From: Betaproteobacteria bacterium
GTDB lineage: Bacteria; Pseudomonadota; Gammaproteobacteria; Burkholderiales; Rhodocyclaceae
Assembly: GCA_012026675.1 (NCBI GenBank)
Contig: VEPA01000119.1
Coordinates: forward strand, 1 to 55,642
Direction: 5' to 3'
Length of the DNA: 55,642 nt
A program made the translations under genes and the position numbers. The notes under the pieces are model-generated. The model searched no databases. It was not told the origin of the DNA and worked only from the letters and a program-made list of their open reading frames with translations. The stretch's first letter is position 1, and the number at the start of each line of letters is the position of its first letter. Positions 33,776 to 41,784 of this stretch are shown piece by piece.

Positions 33776-34899
33776 AGGGGCTTTGCCTTTGGCGATTCGA
33801 AGCCGATCACCGATTTCCGGTCGCCCCTGCCTGAATCGCGCTTGCGGAAATCGCGGGGCTTTAGCGGGTAGTCGGCAATCTTCTGCGTGAAGGCCTCGAT
33901 GCGGTCCGTCGGCAGGAGCACCGACGGCTTGCCCTTGCCGGATATCAGCGCGGACTTGTGTGACGGATTCAATGCCAATACTTCGGCGACGGGCAGGCCG
34001 GCAAGGCGCGCTATCGACTGAAGGTCGAGGGCCATGGGAACATCGACGCCGGCAAAGTACGGGGCATTCGGTATGTCGGCCAGTTCGATGCTGTGCAACT
34101 CGGGGCTTAGCACGATGTTGCGGATCGCCATCAGTTTCGGCACGTAGTAGCGGGTTTCATCGGGCACCGTGAGGCTTTCGTAATCGGTCGGCAGGCCCTT
34201 CGCCTGGTTGCGCTGCACGGCCCGCAGGACCGCCTCTTCACCCCAGTTGTACGCAGCCAGGGCGAGTTGCCAGTCGTTGAATATACCGTGCAGGAATTGC
34301 AAGTAATCCAGCGCCGCCTCCGTCGAGGCCACGATGTCGCGCCGGGCATCGTAATGGTCGGTCAGCTTCAGGCGATAGCGCTGCGCGGTGCCGGGAATGA
34401 ATTGCCACAGCCCCGCGGCCTGGGCCGACGACAACGCCCCTGGCTCGAAACCGCTTTCAACGAAGGGCAGCAGCGCCAGTTCCATCGGCAGACCGCGCTT
34501 TTCGACCGCTTCGACAATGTGGAAGAGATAGCGCCGGGCTTTCAGGCTGATATTTGCGACGAGGTCCTTGCGCTGGCCATACCAGAGCTCACGTTCGGCA
34601 ACCAGCGAGCCTCTCAGGGGCTCCATGGCAAATCCGTTGCGGATCCGGTCCCAGACGTTGCGAACGACGCGATTCGACTTGCCGGACAACTCGTCTTCGT
34701 CTATGTCGAGCAAATAGGCGCGGCTGTGATCGACCGCGGGGGCGAGCCGTACTTCGGGCCTGAGCCCGGGACCCATTTCTTCAAGGACCAAGGGAGGGTA
34801 CGCAAAACGCTGCGGATACAGTCCGCTGTCGTCGCCAGCCCGAGCAGGGCCTGCAGAGAGAAGGAGAAAAACTGCCAGCGCGAGGAAGGATCGGATCAT
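33772..34899 (-). CDS. mltD: MltD-like lytic transglycosylase
   Basis: 375 residues from ATG 34899; the open frame reaches 35004, but only the inner Met starts the signal peptide (cut near ARAG-DD). The SLT domain has LLPFVESGFEPGALS with the catalytic Glu, AAGLWQFIPGTAQRY and ALAAYNWGEEAV. The C-terminal part (IARLAGLPVAEVLALNPSHK) looks like one degenerate LysM module. It cleaves peptidoglycan glycan strands, here probably to open room for the export complex. Confidence 0.9.
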   Translation of the reverse strand: MIRSFLALAVFLLLSAGPARAGDDSGLYPQRFAYPPLVLEEMGPGLRPEVRLAPAVDHSRAYLLDIDEDELSGKSNRVVRNVWDRIRNGFAMEPLRGSLVAERELWYGQRKDLVANISLKARRYLFHIVEAVEKRGLPMELALLPFVESGFEPGALSSAQAAGLWQFIPGTAQRYRLKLTDHYDARRDIVASTEAALDYLQFLHGIFNDWQLALAAYNWGEEAVLRAVQRNQAKGLPTDYESLTVPDETRYYVPKLMAIRNIVLSPELHSIELADIPNAPYFAGVDVPMALDLQSIARLAGLPVAEVLALNPSHKSALISGKGKPSVLLPTDRIEAFTQKIADYPLKPRDFRKRDSGRGDRKSVIGFESPKAKPL

Positions 34900-34939
34900 G
34901 CTGCCGCCTGCTGGTATTAGAGCGAAAATTATACGCGTC

Positions 34940-36061
34940 TCAGTCCTTTTTCGCGGCGCCGGCCGACGCGGCGGAACTGGCCCGTCCGGCCAGCGGCGGA
35001 ACAATGCACCGCGCCATCGCTTGCATCACCTTCGGGTGCTTCAGGCCGGCGACATACGCTCCCCAAAGCCCGAGAAAGGTGACGAACATTACAGCTTCGG
35101 GCACGCCATTGTGCTCAGCGGCGATGGCGACGACCCCGAAAAACAGCGAGAACCCGGCCATGATCGCGACGACCTGATTCACCGAATAACCCGCCATGAG
35201 CAGAAGGTGGTGCATGTGCTGCTGATCCGCGTGAAAGGGACTCTTTCGTTGATGCAACCGCAACAGCATGACGCTGCCCATGTCGAGCAGGGGCACCGCG
35301 AGTAGCCATACCGCCGTGATCGGCTGGATGATCGAACCGGGAGCACCGGCCAACTTAGTGGAATACCAGGCGAGCAGCATGCCGATCACCATACCGCCCG
35401 TATCGCCCATGAAGACAAGCGCCTTTGGGCGTCCGCACAGCCTCAGGTTGAGCGACAAAAAGCCGAGAATCGCCCCGGCGAACAGCAGCAGTTCGAATAG
35501 CAGCCCCGGCGCGTTACCCGCCGCGGCAAGATAGGCCATGAGCAGGATGGGAACAAGGGAGACGCAGCCGGAAAGCCCGTCGAGGCCGTCGATCATGTTG
35601 ATCGCGTTCATGACCCCGACGAAGGAAATGATCGTCACCAGCATCGACCACTTGCCGAGTTCGACGACGCCCAAGCCAGCCAGATCGCCCATATGGGTAA
35701 CCCAGACCGATGTGCCGGACACAATCACCGCCGCGCCCATGACTTGCGTAATGAACTTGGCGCGATGGCTCAACTCGTGCGCATCGTCGGCGACGCCGAT
35801 CGCCGTCACCAGCACCAGGGCCAAAATCAGGCTCCAGCTCTGGAAGGGTACATGACCAGCCGCAGCCTGCAGCGCCAGCAGGGTCAGAAATATAGCCAAG
35901 CCACCGACCAGCGGGGTCGGATGGTCATGCACCTTGCGATGTCCCGGATGATCGATCAGATTCCAGCGCACGGCAAACCGCATCAACCCGAGGGCCAGAC
36001 TTCTTGCAACCAGCGGCGCCAAAACCACCGCAAGCCACTGCCCACCCACGAAATCGAGCAT
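34940..36061 (-). CDS. wecA: WecA-type undecaprenyl-phosphate sugar-1-phosphate transferase
   Basis: 373 residues with about 11 membrane helices. The polyprenyl-P transferase motifs are all present: GVADDAHEL (DD pair), NAINMIDGLDGLSG, VFMGDTGGM and the cytoplasmic HADQQHMHHLL loop that marks the WecA/MraY superfamily. It starts glycan synthesis by loading a HexNAc-1-phosphate on undecaprenyl phosphate. AAAGGG lies five bases before the ATG. It is the first gene of the minus-strand machinery operon. GlcNAc is the likeliest donor but is not proved. Confidence 0.93.
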   Translation of the reverse strand: MLDFVGGQWLAVVLAPLVARSLALGLMRFAVRWNLIDHPGHRKVHDHPTPLVGGLAIFLTLLALQAAAGHVPFQSWSLILALVLVTAIGVADDAHELSHRAKFITQVMGAAVIVSGTSVWVTHMGDLAGLGVVELGKWSMLVTIISFVGVMNAINMIDGLDGLSGCVSLVPILLMAYLAAAGNAPGLLFELLLFAGAILGFLSLNLRLCGRPKALVFMGDTGGMVIGMLLAWYSTKLAGAPGSIIQPITAVWLLAVPLLDMGSVMLLRLHQRKSPFHADQQHMHHLLLMAGYSVNQVVAIMAGFSLFFGVVAIAAEHNGVPEAVMFVTFLGLWGAYVAGLKHPKVMQAMARCIVPPLAGRASSAASAGAAKKD

Positions 36062-36095
36062 GCCGCCCTTTCTTCAAGTCTGATGTCCGCATATA

Positions 36096-36110
36096 TCCGG
36101 CAATGCCGGA
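36096..36110. promoter_or_regulatory. Palindrome upstream of wecA
   Basis: TCCGGCA-A-TGCCGGA is a perfect 7+7 base palindrome with one central base, 35-49 bases before the wecA ATG. The tight centre makes it more like an operator than a hairpin. No regulator is suggested by the sequence. Confidence 0.4.
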
Positions 36111-36297
36111 GGCGGCGCAATGAATTTCAGAATTAAGATTTACCTTTTCATCATAGATCGGCAGGAGCCGAGTGTAGCCTTTTCCCCGGCTCGGGGCCAA
36201 TGCCAATTCACGTGGCGCCGGAACTGACGGGGGCGCCGCCGCGCGGACGTGCCACGTCATCCCCTGTCACGGCACAAGGGCCGCTGAGAGAATTATC

Positions 36298-36537
36298 GTG
36301 GAATTCCAGGATGAAGCACTTGAAAAGCATGAATTCTTCAAGTTCGAGATGGCATCTATCTATTGCGGACGACAGGATTCCTCAGTCGCTGCCCACTGCC
36401 TTGTTCAACCTCGGTTTCATGTACGAAAAAGGCCGCGGCACAGCGCTCAGCACCGACGAGGCGTTCGCTACTATCGCCGTGCCGCCGCATTCGGGGATGA
36501 GGAAGCCACAAGAATCCTCGGCAAGGCAGGGCAATGA
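36298..36537 (+). pseudogene. Small Sel1-repeat protein broken by two compensating frame changes
   Basis: A GTG at 36298 with GAGAG eight bases upstream opens a 79-codon frame. Its middle (about 36363-36466) makes no sense, but the +1 frame there reads PTALFNLGFMYEKGRGTA, a clear Sel1 repeat, and the first frame resumes with RYYRRAAAFGDEEATRILG, the second half of the same repeat. One extra base near 36363 and one missing base near 36467 would restore a single continuous protein of about 80 residues. It is either a decayed gene or two sequencing errors. Related in type to the larger Sel1 protein at 32585-33775. Confidence 0.65.
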
Positions 36538-36548
36538 CATGAAACCGA

Positions 36549-37739
36549 CTAGCGCGCCAGCAGCAGATAGCCCTGCGGCTGGTTCTTGTCGTCGATCAAC
36601 AGCGACACCTGCAGTTCGACGCGCAGGCTCTCGTTGCCTTCGGTCCAAGCCAGCGCTGCGCTGTGCATGTGCCCGTTGCGCAGCACGTCCGGGGTGAGCA
36701 CCGTGCCGCTGTCCGGCCAGCCCAGCCGGGCCAGGATATCGCGCACGTCATCCCCCGGCGAACCGAAGTGCCGCAGCTTCGGAATAGCCGCTACCGCCGG
36801 ATTGCAATGGACGATGCGGTATACCATGTCGGTCGCGATCACCGCGGTGCCGACCGCCGAACGCAGGATGTTTTCCAGCAGCCGCTTCTCGTTGACCGCG
36901 CTCTGCCGGCTGATCAGCACCTTTTCCTGGCTCTGGATCATGTCCTTCAGGTAGGTCACATACTCGCCTTCAAGCCCGCCGACTATTTCGTGATGGGTCA
37001 GCACGCCGCACACCGCACCGGCGGCGTCGACCACCGCGAGACGGCGGATGCGGGCCTCGTCCATGAGCTTGACGGCGTCATGAAGCAATTCCTCCGTCCT
37101 CACCGTCTTCACCGGCCCGGCCATGGTTGCCGCCAGAGTCAGCGGCTGCGGATCGTCGTGCTGGTGGCACAGGCGCACCACATCGCGCTCGGTCAGCACG
37201 CCGAGGGGGTGTCCCGCCGCATCGACGGCAAAGACGCAGCTCTGCCGTCGTTCGTCCATCAGCGCGACAGCCTCGGCCACGGTCGCGGTTTCCGGCAGCA
37301 GGCCTACAGCGGTGGACATGGCGCCGCCGACATCCTTGAAGCGCATGTAGTGCTCGACGCCGAAGTCGCGCAGGAAATCGCTTTCGCTGACGATGCCGAC
37401 CAGCAGACCCTCGGCATCGGTCACCGCGATGTGGCGAATGCGCCGTCCGTCCATCATGTGGTAGACGTCCATGGCGTTTTCGGTCTGCTCCACCGTAATC
37501 ACCGGTGCCTGCATCAGATCGGCGCAACTCAGGGACTTCAATCCTCCCACGCGGTGCAGGTTGCGCACTACGTCGCGCTCGGTGACGATGCCCAGCGTAA
37601 GCCGGTCTTCCACCACGAGGACCGAACTGACCTTCTTGCGCTGCATCAGTTCCAGAATCTGCGCGGCGGAAAAATCCGTCTTGACCTCGCACACCGTGCG
37701 GGTCATCAGTTCGGAAATCGGTTTCTTGTTGGTGTCCAT
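36549..37739 (-). CDS. Four-CBS-domain protein with C-terminal PAS-like domain
   Basis: 396 residues from ATG 37739 (AAGGA upstream); the frame is open to 37865 but that part is not protein-like. Four CBS motifs, each ending like LGIVTERDVVR, VGIVSESDFLR, LGVLTERDVVR and CGVLTHHEIVG, form two Bateman modules at residues 10-270. A coiled linker (QSQEKVLISRQSAVNEKRLLENILRS, shown by position 275-305) leads to a PAS-like domain. It probably senses adenosine nucleotides and passes the signal by its PAS part. No output domain is seen, so it may act on a separate partner. Confidence 0.85.
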   Translation of the reverse strand: MDTNKKPISELMTRTVCEVKTDFSAAQILELMQRKKVSSVLVVEDRLTLGIVTERDVVRNLHRVGGLKSLSCADLMQAPVITVEQTENAMDVYHMMDGRRIRHIAVTDAEGLLVGIVSESDFLRDFGVEHYMRFKDVGGAMSTAVGLLPETATVAEAVALMDERRQSCVFAVDAAGHPLGVLTERDVVRLCHQHDDPQPLTLAATMAGPVKTVRTEELLHDAVKLMDEARIRRLAVVDAAGAVCGVLTHHEIVGGLEGEYVTYLKDMIQSQEKVLISRQSAVNEKRLLENILRSAVGTAVIATDMVYRIVHCNPAVAAIPKLRHFGSPGDDVRDILARLGWPDSGTVLTPDVLRNGHMHSAALAWTEGNESLRVELQVSLLIDDKNQPQGYLLLAR

Positions 37740-37907
37740 CGGGTGCGTAGTCCTTGCTTGAGTCAACGTGCAATTCCGGCGTACCGGCGAGCAGGAAGTA
37801 TCTCCGTCAGGCGGGGGCAAGTCAATCGGCCCGGCTTGCGCCCGGCACAATCGCCTTGAGTACAATCCGCACGATCAGAAAGGACTCACAACGCCGCCAA
37901 ATCGACC

Positions 37908-38816
37908 ATGCCGTCACGTCGCCGCTTTCTCGGAAACTCGCTTGCTGCCGCGGCTCTGTCCGCGATGGCGCCGCTGGCCGACGCCACCACGCTTCCGGCT
38001 ACCCGGAGCATTCCCGGCGACGGACGTCGCCTGCCGGTAATCGGACTCGGCACCTGGCAGACCTTCGATGTCGGCGCCGAGGTCGCGACGCGCGCAAACC
38101 TGGGCCGCTTGTTGAGTCGATTTGCGGAACTGGGTGGCGCGGTGGTCGACAGCAGCCCGATGTATGGCAGTGCCGAAGCCGTGGTGGGCGACCTGGCGCA
38201 TGAGCGCGACTTGCGCAAACGCCTGTTCCTCGCCACCAAGGTGTGGACGCACGGCAAGGCCGCCGGCATCGCACAGATGGAGGAATCGCTGCGGCGCCTG
38301 CACACGCCGCGCATCGAGTTGATGCAGATCCACAACCTACGGGACTGGAAGCAGCATTTGCCGGTACTGCGGCAGTGGAAGGCGGAAGGACGCATCCGCT
38401 ATCTCGGCATCAGCCACTACAACTCAGGCGCCTATGCCGAAATCGAGGAAATCCTGCGCCGCGAGCCGCTGGACTTCCTGCAGATCAACTACTCGCTGGC
38501 AGAGCAGGAATCGGCGCGACGACTCCTGCCGTTGGCGGCCGAGCGCGGCGTGGCGGTGATTGCCAACCGGCCGTTTGCCGAGGGGGCGCTGTTCGGCGCG
38601 GTGAAGGGCAAGGCGCTGCCCGCGGCAGCTGCAGATCACGGCTGTCGTTCCTGGGCGCAACTCTTCCTGCGCTGGATACTGGCGCATCCGGCGGTGACCT
38701 GCGCGATCCCGGCGAGCAATCGCATCGACCACATGGAGGACAACATGGCGGCGGGCACGGGCGCCCTGCCCGCCGTTGCCGAACAAAAGTCGCTGGCGCG
38801 CATGGCGGGTTTCTAG
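37908..38816 (+). CDS. Tat-exported aldo/keto reductase
   Basis: 302 residues. The N-terminus SRRRFLGNSLAAAALSA is a twin-arginine signal, cut near ADA-TT. The reductase tetrad is visible: Asp in VVDSSPMYG, Tyr in the same string, Lys in FLATKVW and His in MQIHNLRDW. RYLGISHYN and FAEGALF are family blocks. It should reduce aldehydes or ketones with NADPH, but a Tat signal implies folding with cofactor before export to the periplasm. Substrate unknown; no partner gene nearby explains it. Confidence 0.88.
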   Translation: MPSRRRFLGNSLAAAALSAMAPLADATTLPATRSIPGDGRRLPVIGLGTWQTFDVGAEVATRANLGRLLSRFAELGGAVVDSSPMYGSAEAVVGDLAHERDLRKRLFLATKVWTHGKAAGIAQMEESLRRLHTPRIELMQIHNLRDWKQHLPVLRQWKAEGRIRYLGISHYNSGAYAEIEEILRREPLDFLQINYSLAEQESARRLLPLAAERGVAVIANRPFAEGALFGAVKGKALPAAAADHGCRSWAQLFLRWILAHPAVTCAIPASNRIDHMEDNMAAGTGALPAVAEQKSLARMAGF

Positions 38817-38950
38817 CTTGCCAACAGTCGGCGCTTGCCAGCCCACTCACCGAAGTCACCGGCAGACACGATCCGGCACGACACTCAAAAGCCAAGACCG
38901 CAACCTGACGTGGCGCCTCTAGCCGAAGACAGGATTCCTGTGGTTCCATA

Positions 38951-38973
38951 ATACACATCCAGTTGTGTATAAT
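38951..38973 (+). promoter_or_regulatory. brnTA promoter with operator-like palindrome
   Basis: ATACACA (38951-38957) and TGTGTAT (38964-38970) form a perfect inverted repeat with a six-base centre. The right arm overlaps a perfect TATAAT -10 box (38968-38973). A transcript would start near 38980, the first base of the toxin ATG. BrnA antitoxins are DNA-binding autorepressors, so this is the likely binding site. Confidence 0.65.
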
Positions 38974-38979
38974 TCATCC

Positions 38980-39258
38980 ATGCGGTTCACTTGGAACGAT
39001 GCCAAACGCAAAGCCAATTTGCGCAAACATGGGCTCGACTTTGCGGATGCAGAACGACTTTTCTCCGGACCAATGATGCTTTTCGAAGATGCCCGGGCGA
39101 ATTATGGTGAGCACCGCCTGATCGGCATCGGCATGCTGGACGCACTAGTGGTGGTCGTTGTCCATGTGGAAGGCCCCGACCGCATTCGCATCATTTCCAT
39201 GAGAAAGGCAGACAGCGATGAAACGGACCTCTACTTCCGCAATGCCGGCTACTTCTGA
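38980..39258 (+). CDS. brnT: BrnT-family ribonuclease toxin
   Basis: 92 residues from ATG 38980. FTWNDAKRKANLRKHGLDF, the central LFEDAR and the C-terminal RIRIISMRKADSDE are the family blocks of BrnT, a RelE-like RNase toxin. There is no ribosome site before the ATG, and the -10 box lies only seven bases upstream, so the mRNA may be leaderless. An in-frame GTG at 38965 is inside the promoter and unlikely. It is followed by overlapping brnA, the usual order in this toxin-first system. Confidence 0.92.
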   Translation: MRFTWNDAKRKANLRKHGLDFADAERLFSGPMMLFEDARANYGEHRLIGIGMLDALVVVVVHVEGPDRIRIISMRKADSDETDLYFRNAGYF

Positions 39259-39547
39259 CGATGCGCCTAAGCTGCGCCAGAAAGATTTCGACAGGGCGCA
39301 CTATCGCGTTGGCGAAAAAGATGTCTCGCGCCAGGACTGGCAGGCCGCCGTGCGAACCCGCGTGGAGAAGAAGCGGATCAACATCATGCTCGACCTGCCC
39401 ATCGTCGAGCACTTCAAGGTTCTGGCGGGCGAACGCGGCTATCAAACCCTGATCAATGAAACCCTTCGCCGTGCGGTCGAGGGGGAAAACACCGAGGCCG
39501 ATCTGCGGCGCATCCTGCGCGAAGAACTGAAGAAGGCGGCGGTCTGA
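39218..39547 (+). CDS. brnA: BrnA-family antitoxin
   Basis: 109 residues, overlapping brnT by 41 bases, with AAAGG about nine bases before the ATG. The middle (RVEKKRINIMLDLPIVEHFK) is the ribbon-helix-helix DNA-binding and dimer region, and the C-terminal helix (LINETLRRAV) completes it. The N-terminal part (LRQKDFDRAHYRVG) should wrap BrnT. It neutralises the toxin and represses the promoter at 38951-38973. Confidence 0.92.
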   Translation: MKRTSTSAMPATSDDAPKLRQKDFDRAHYRVGEKDVSRQDWQAAVRTRVEKKRINIMLDLPIVEHFKVLAGERGYQTLINETLRRAVEGENTEADLRRILREELKKAAV

Positions 39548-39589
39548 GAGTCGGCGCCGGCGCCACGGAAATTCGATTTTTCACCAAAG

Positions 39590-39615
39590 AAAAAGCCCGG
39601 CAAGCCGGGCTTTTT
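39590..39615. terminator. Bidirectional intrinsic terminator between brnA and thiolase
   Basis: AAAAAGCCCGG and CCGGGCTTTTT flank the loop CAAG. The stem has A-run and T-run on both sides, so it ends both the brnTA transcript and the converging nudL-cobD-thiolase transcript. Confidence 0.95.
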
Positions 39616-39636
39616 CACGATGCAGGCGCCTGGGGC

Positions 39637-40824
39637 CTAGATCATTTCCCAGATCGTGGTGATGCCCTGGCCGCCGCCGATGCACATGGTGGCAAGGCAG
39701 TACTTGCTGCTGACACGTTTGGCTTCGTAGAGGGCCTTGGTGATGATCACCGCGCCGGACGCGCCGATCGGATGGCCGATGGCGATGGCACCACCGTTCG
39801 GGTTGGTCTTCTTCGGGTCGAGGCCAAGCACCTTGGCCACCGACAACGACTGCGCGGCAAAGGCTTCGTTGGACTCGATGACGCCGATGTCGTCGAGCTG
39901 CAGGCCGGCCTTGGCCAGCGCGATGCGGGTCGAGGGGAGCGGGCCTTCGCCCATGACGTCGTTGGGCACGCCGCCGATGCCGTAGGCGACCAGCCGGGCC
40001 ATTGCCTTGTGACCGCCGGCAGCCGCCTTGGCGGCATCAGCCAGCACCAGGAAGCCGGCGCCGTCGTTGATGCCGGAGGCATTGCCGGCGGTGACGGTGC
40101 CGGCCTTGTCGAAGGCGGGCTTCATCTTGGCCAGGGTTTCCATGGTGGTGCTGGCCTTGATGTGCTCGTCGGTGTCGAACACCACGTCGCCCTTGCGGGT
40201 CTTGAGGGTGATCGGGACGATCTGTTCCTTGAAGTAACCGGCGGCAACGGCAGCAGCGGCGCGGCGCTGCGATTCGCAGGCGAATTCGTCCTGCTGCTCA
40301 CGCGTGAAGCCGTGTTTCTTGGCCAGGTTTTCGGCGGTGATGCCCATGTGGCCCGCGCCGAACGGGTCGGTCAGCGCGCAAACCATGGCGTCGAGCATCT
40401 TGGTGTCGCCCATGCGGGCACCGGTGCGCATTGCGGTCGACAGGTAGGCGCCGCGCGACATGACTTCGACGCCGCCGCCGATGGCGAAGTCTGCATCGCC
40501 CAACATGATCGCCTGGGCGGAGTTGACGATGGCCTGCTGTGCCGAACCGCACAGGCGGTTGACCTGGAAGGCTACCGATTCCATGCTCATGCCACCCTGG
40601 ATCGTCGCGTTGCGATGCACGTAGGCGTAGCGCCCTTCGGTCGGCACCACGTTGCCGACGGTGGCGAAGGTGATGGCCTTGGGATCGACGCCGGAACGGG
40701 CGATCGCCTCCTTGATGACCAGACCGCCCAGGTCGGCCGGTTCCATGCCGGCCAGCGAACCATTGAAAGTGCCCACGGCGGAACGCGCGGCGCTCAGTAC
40801 AACGACTTCTCTCTTGTCAGCCAT
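39637..40824 (-). CDS. phaA: Acetyl-CoA acetyltransferase (thiolase)
   Basis: 395 residues from ATG 40824, with GGAG six bases upstream. The nucleophile Cys is in NRLCGSAQQAI, the catalytic His in GHPIGASGA and the second Cys in CIGGGQG. NEAFAAQSL is the fourth conserved block. It condenses two acetyl-CoA or cleaves acetoacetyl-CoA. The symbol fits a polyhydroxybutyrate role, but a beta-oxidation or ketone role (atoB) is equally possible. It is last in the nudL-cobD-thiolase operon. Confidence 0.93.
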   Translation of the reverse strand: MADKREVVVLSAARSAVGTFNGSLAGMEPADLGGLVIKEAIARSGVDPKAITFATVGNVVPTEGRYAYVHRNATIQGGMSMESVAFQVNRLCGSAQQAIVNSAQAIMLGDADFAIGGGVEVMSRGAYLSTAMRTGARMGDTKMLDAMVCALTDPFGAGHMGITAENLAKKHGFTREQQDEFACESQRRAAAAVAAGYFKEQIVPITLKTRKGDVVFDTDEHIKASTTMETLAKMKPAFDKAGTVTAGNASGINDGAGFLVLADAAKAAAGGHKAMARLVAYGIGGVPNDVMGEGPLPSTRIALAKAGLQLDDIGVIESNEAFAAQSLSVAKVLGLDPKKTNPNGGAIAIGHPIGASGAVIITKALYEAKRVSSKYCLATMCIGGGQGITTIWEMI

Positions 40825-40845
40825 CAAAAACTCCTTATTTAAGTA

Positions 40846-41781
40846 TCAACCGCCGACCCATCCGGAAACCCAGATCAGGGCCAGCACTGCCAGACCGAGC
40901 ACGAGACTGCGCCAGACGAGGCCTATCGTGCTCTGCATGAAATCGGGGTCGGCGTCTTCGCCAAGCCCCAGTTCGGGACGATCACCGGACTCGCCCATTT
41001 CCTGAATCGCATCGTGTACCGGCATTCCCAAACGCACACCCAGGGCGCCGGCACCGCTGGCCAGCAGTATACCGGAGCCGGCTGCCGGCCACCTTACAGC
41101 CTGCGTGCGCCAGCAATGCACGGCATCCTCGAAATCTCCCACCACGGCAAACGAGGCCGCCGTCACGCGGATCGGCACCCAGTCGATCAGTGCAAAAGCC
41201 TGATGCGCGAACTGGCCGAACTCGCCGAATTCAATTTCGCTGCGGCGGCCCCAGAGATCGTCGAAGGAATGCGCGAGGCGGTAGAACAGTGCGCCCGCCG
41301 GCCCCAGCACCACAAACCACAGCAGCGGAGCAAAGACATGCCGGTGCGCGGAGAGCAGGCCCTGTTCGATGGCCAGGCGGGCGATCTCGCCGGACATCAG
41401 GCGGTCGCCGGCGCGGCGGCGCCATTGGGCGAGCAAAGCGCGCGCCTGGTCGGTATCGCCCTGGCGCAGCGCCAGGTGGATGTTGGTAAAGAAATGGCTG
41501 AACTGGCGAAAGCCCATGGTCAGGTACAGAATGCCGATGCCCAGCAGGAACGCCAGCAAAGGCTGAAAGTGCATCAGCAAGCCGTGCAGCAGCGACAGCA
41601 AGGTTGCCGGCAGGGCCACGCCCAGACCCCAGGCAATGGCGCCATGATGGCGGCCCCCGTCGTTGAATTTTTCTTCGAGAAAGCCAGCCAGCCGCGCCAC
41701 CGGATCAAGCACCACGCGCTGCACGGGAAGCGCGTGCACCTGTTCGATCAGCAGGACGATGATAACGGAGATGAGAGTCAC
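40846..41781 (-). CDS. CobD/CbiB-like membrane protein
   Basis: 311 residues with four or five membrane helices, 21 bases before the thiolase start. RQFSHFFTNIHLALRQGD and LLWFVVLGPAGALFYRL together with IDWVPIRVTA match the CobD/CbiB family, and the layout also recalls AmpE. True CbiB joins aminopropanol phosphate to cobyric acid. No other cobalamin gene is present here, so the actual role may differ. Confidence 0.8.
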   Translation of the reverse strand: MTLISVIIVLLIEQVHALPVQRVVLDPVARLAGFLEEKFNDGGRHHGAIAWGLGVALPATLLSLLHGLLMHFQPLLAFLLGIGILYLTMGFRQFSHFFTNIHLALRQGDTDQARALLAQWRRRAGDRLMSGEIARLAIEQGLLSAHRHVFAPLLWFVVLGPAGALFYRLAHSFDDLWGRRSEIEFGEFGQFAHQAFALIDWVPIRVTAASFAVVGDFEDAVHCWRTQAVRWPAAGSGILLASGAGALGVRLGMPVHDAIQEMGESGDRPELGLGEDADPDFMQSTIGLVWRSLVLGLAVLALIWVSGWVGG

Positions 41782-41784
41782 GGC

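Noticed and set aside
36663-37859. 398-codon plus-strand frame opposite the CBS gene
   Set aside because: The minus-strand product has four clear CBS motifs; this is the mirror image.
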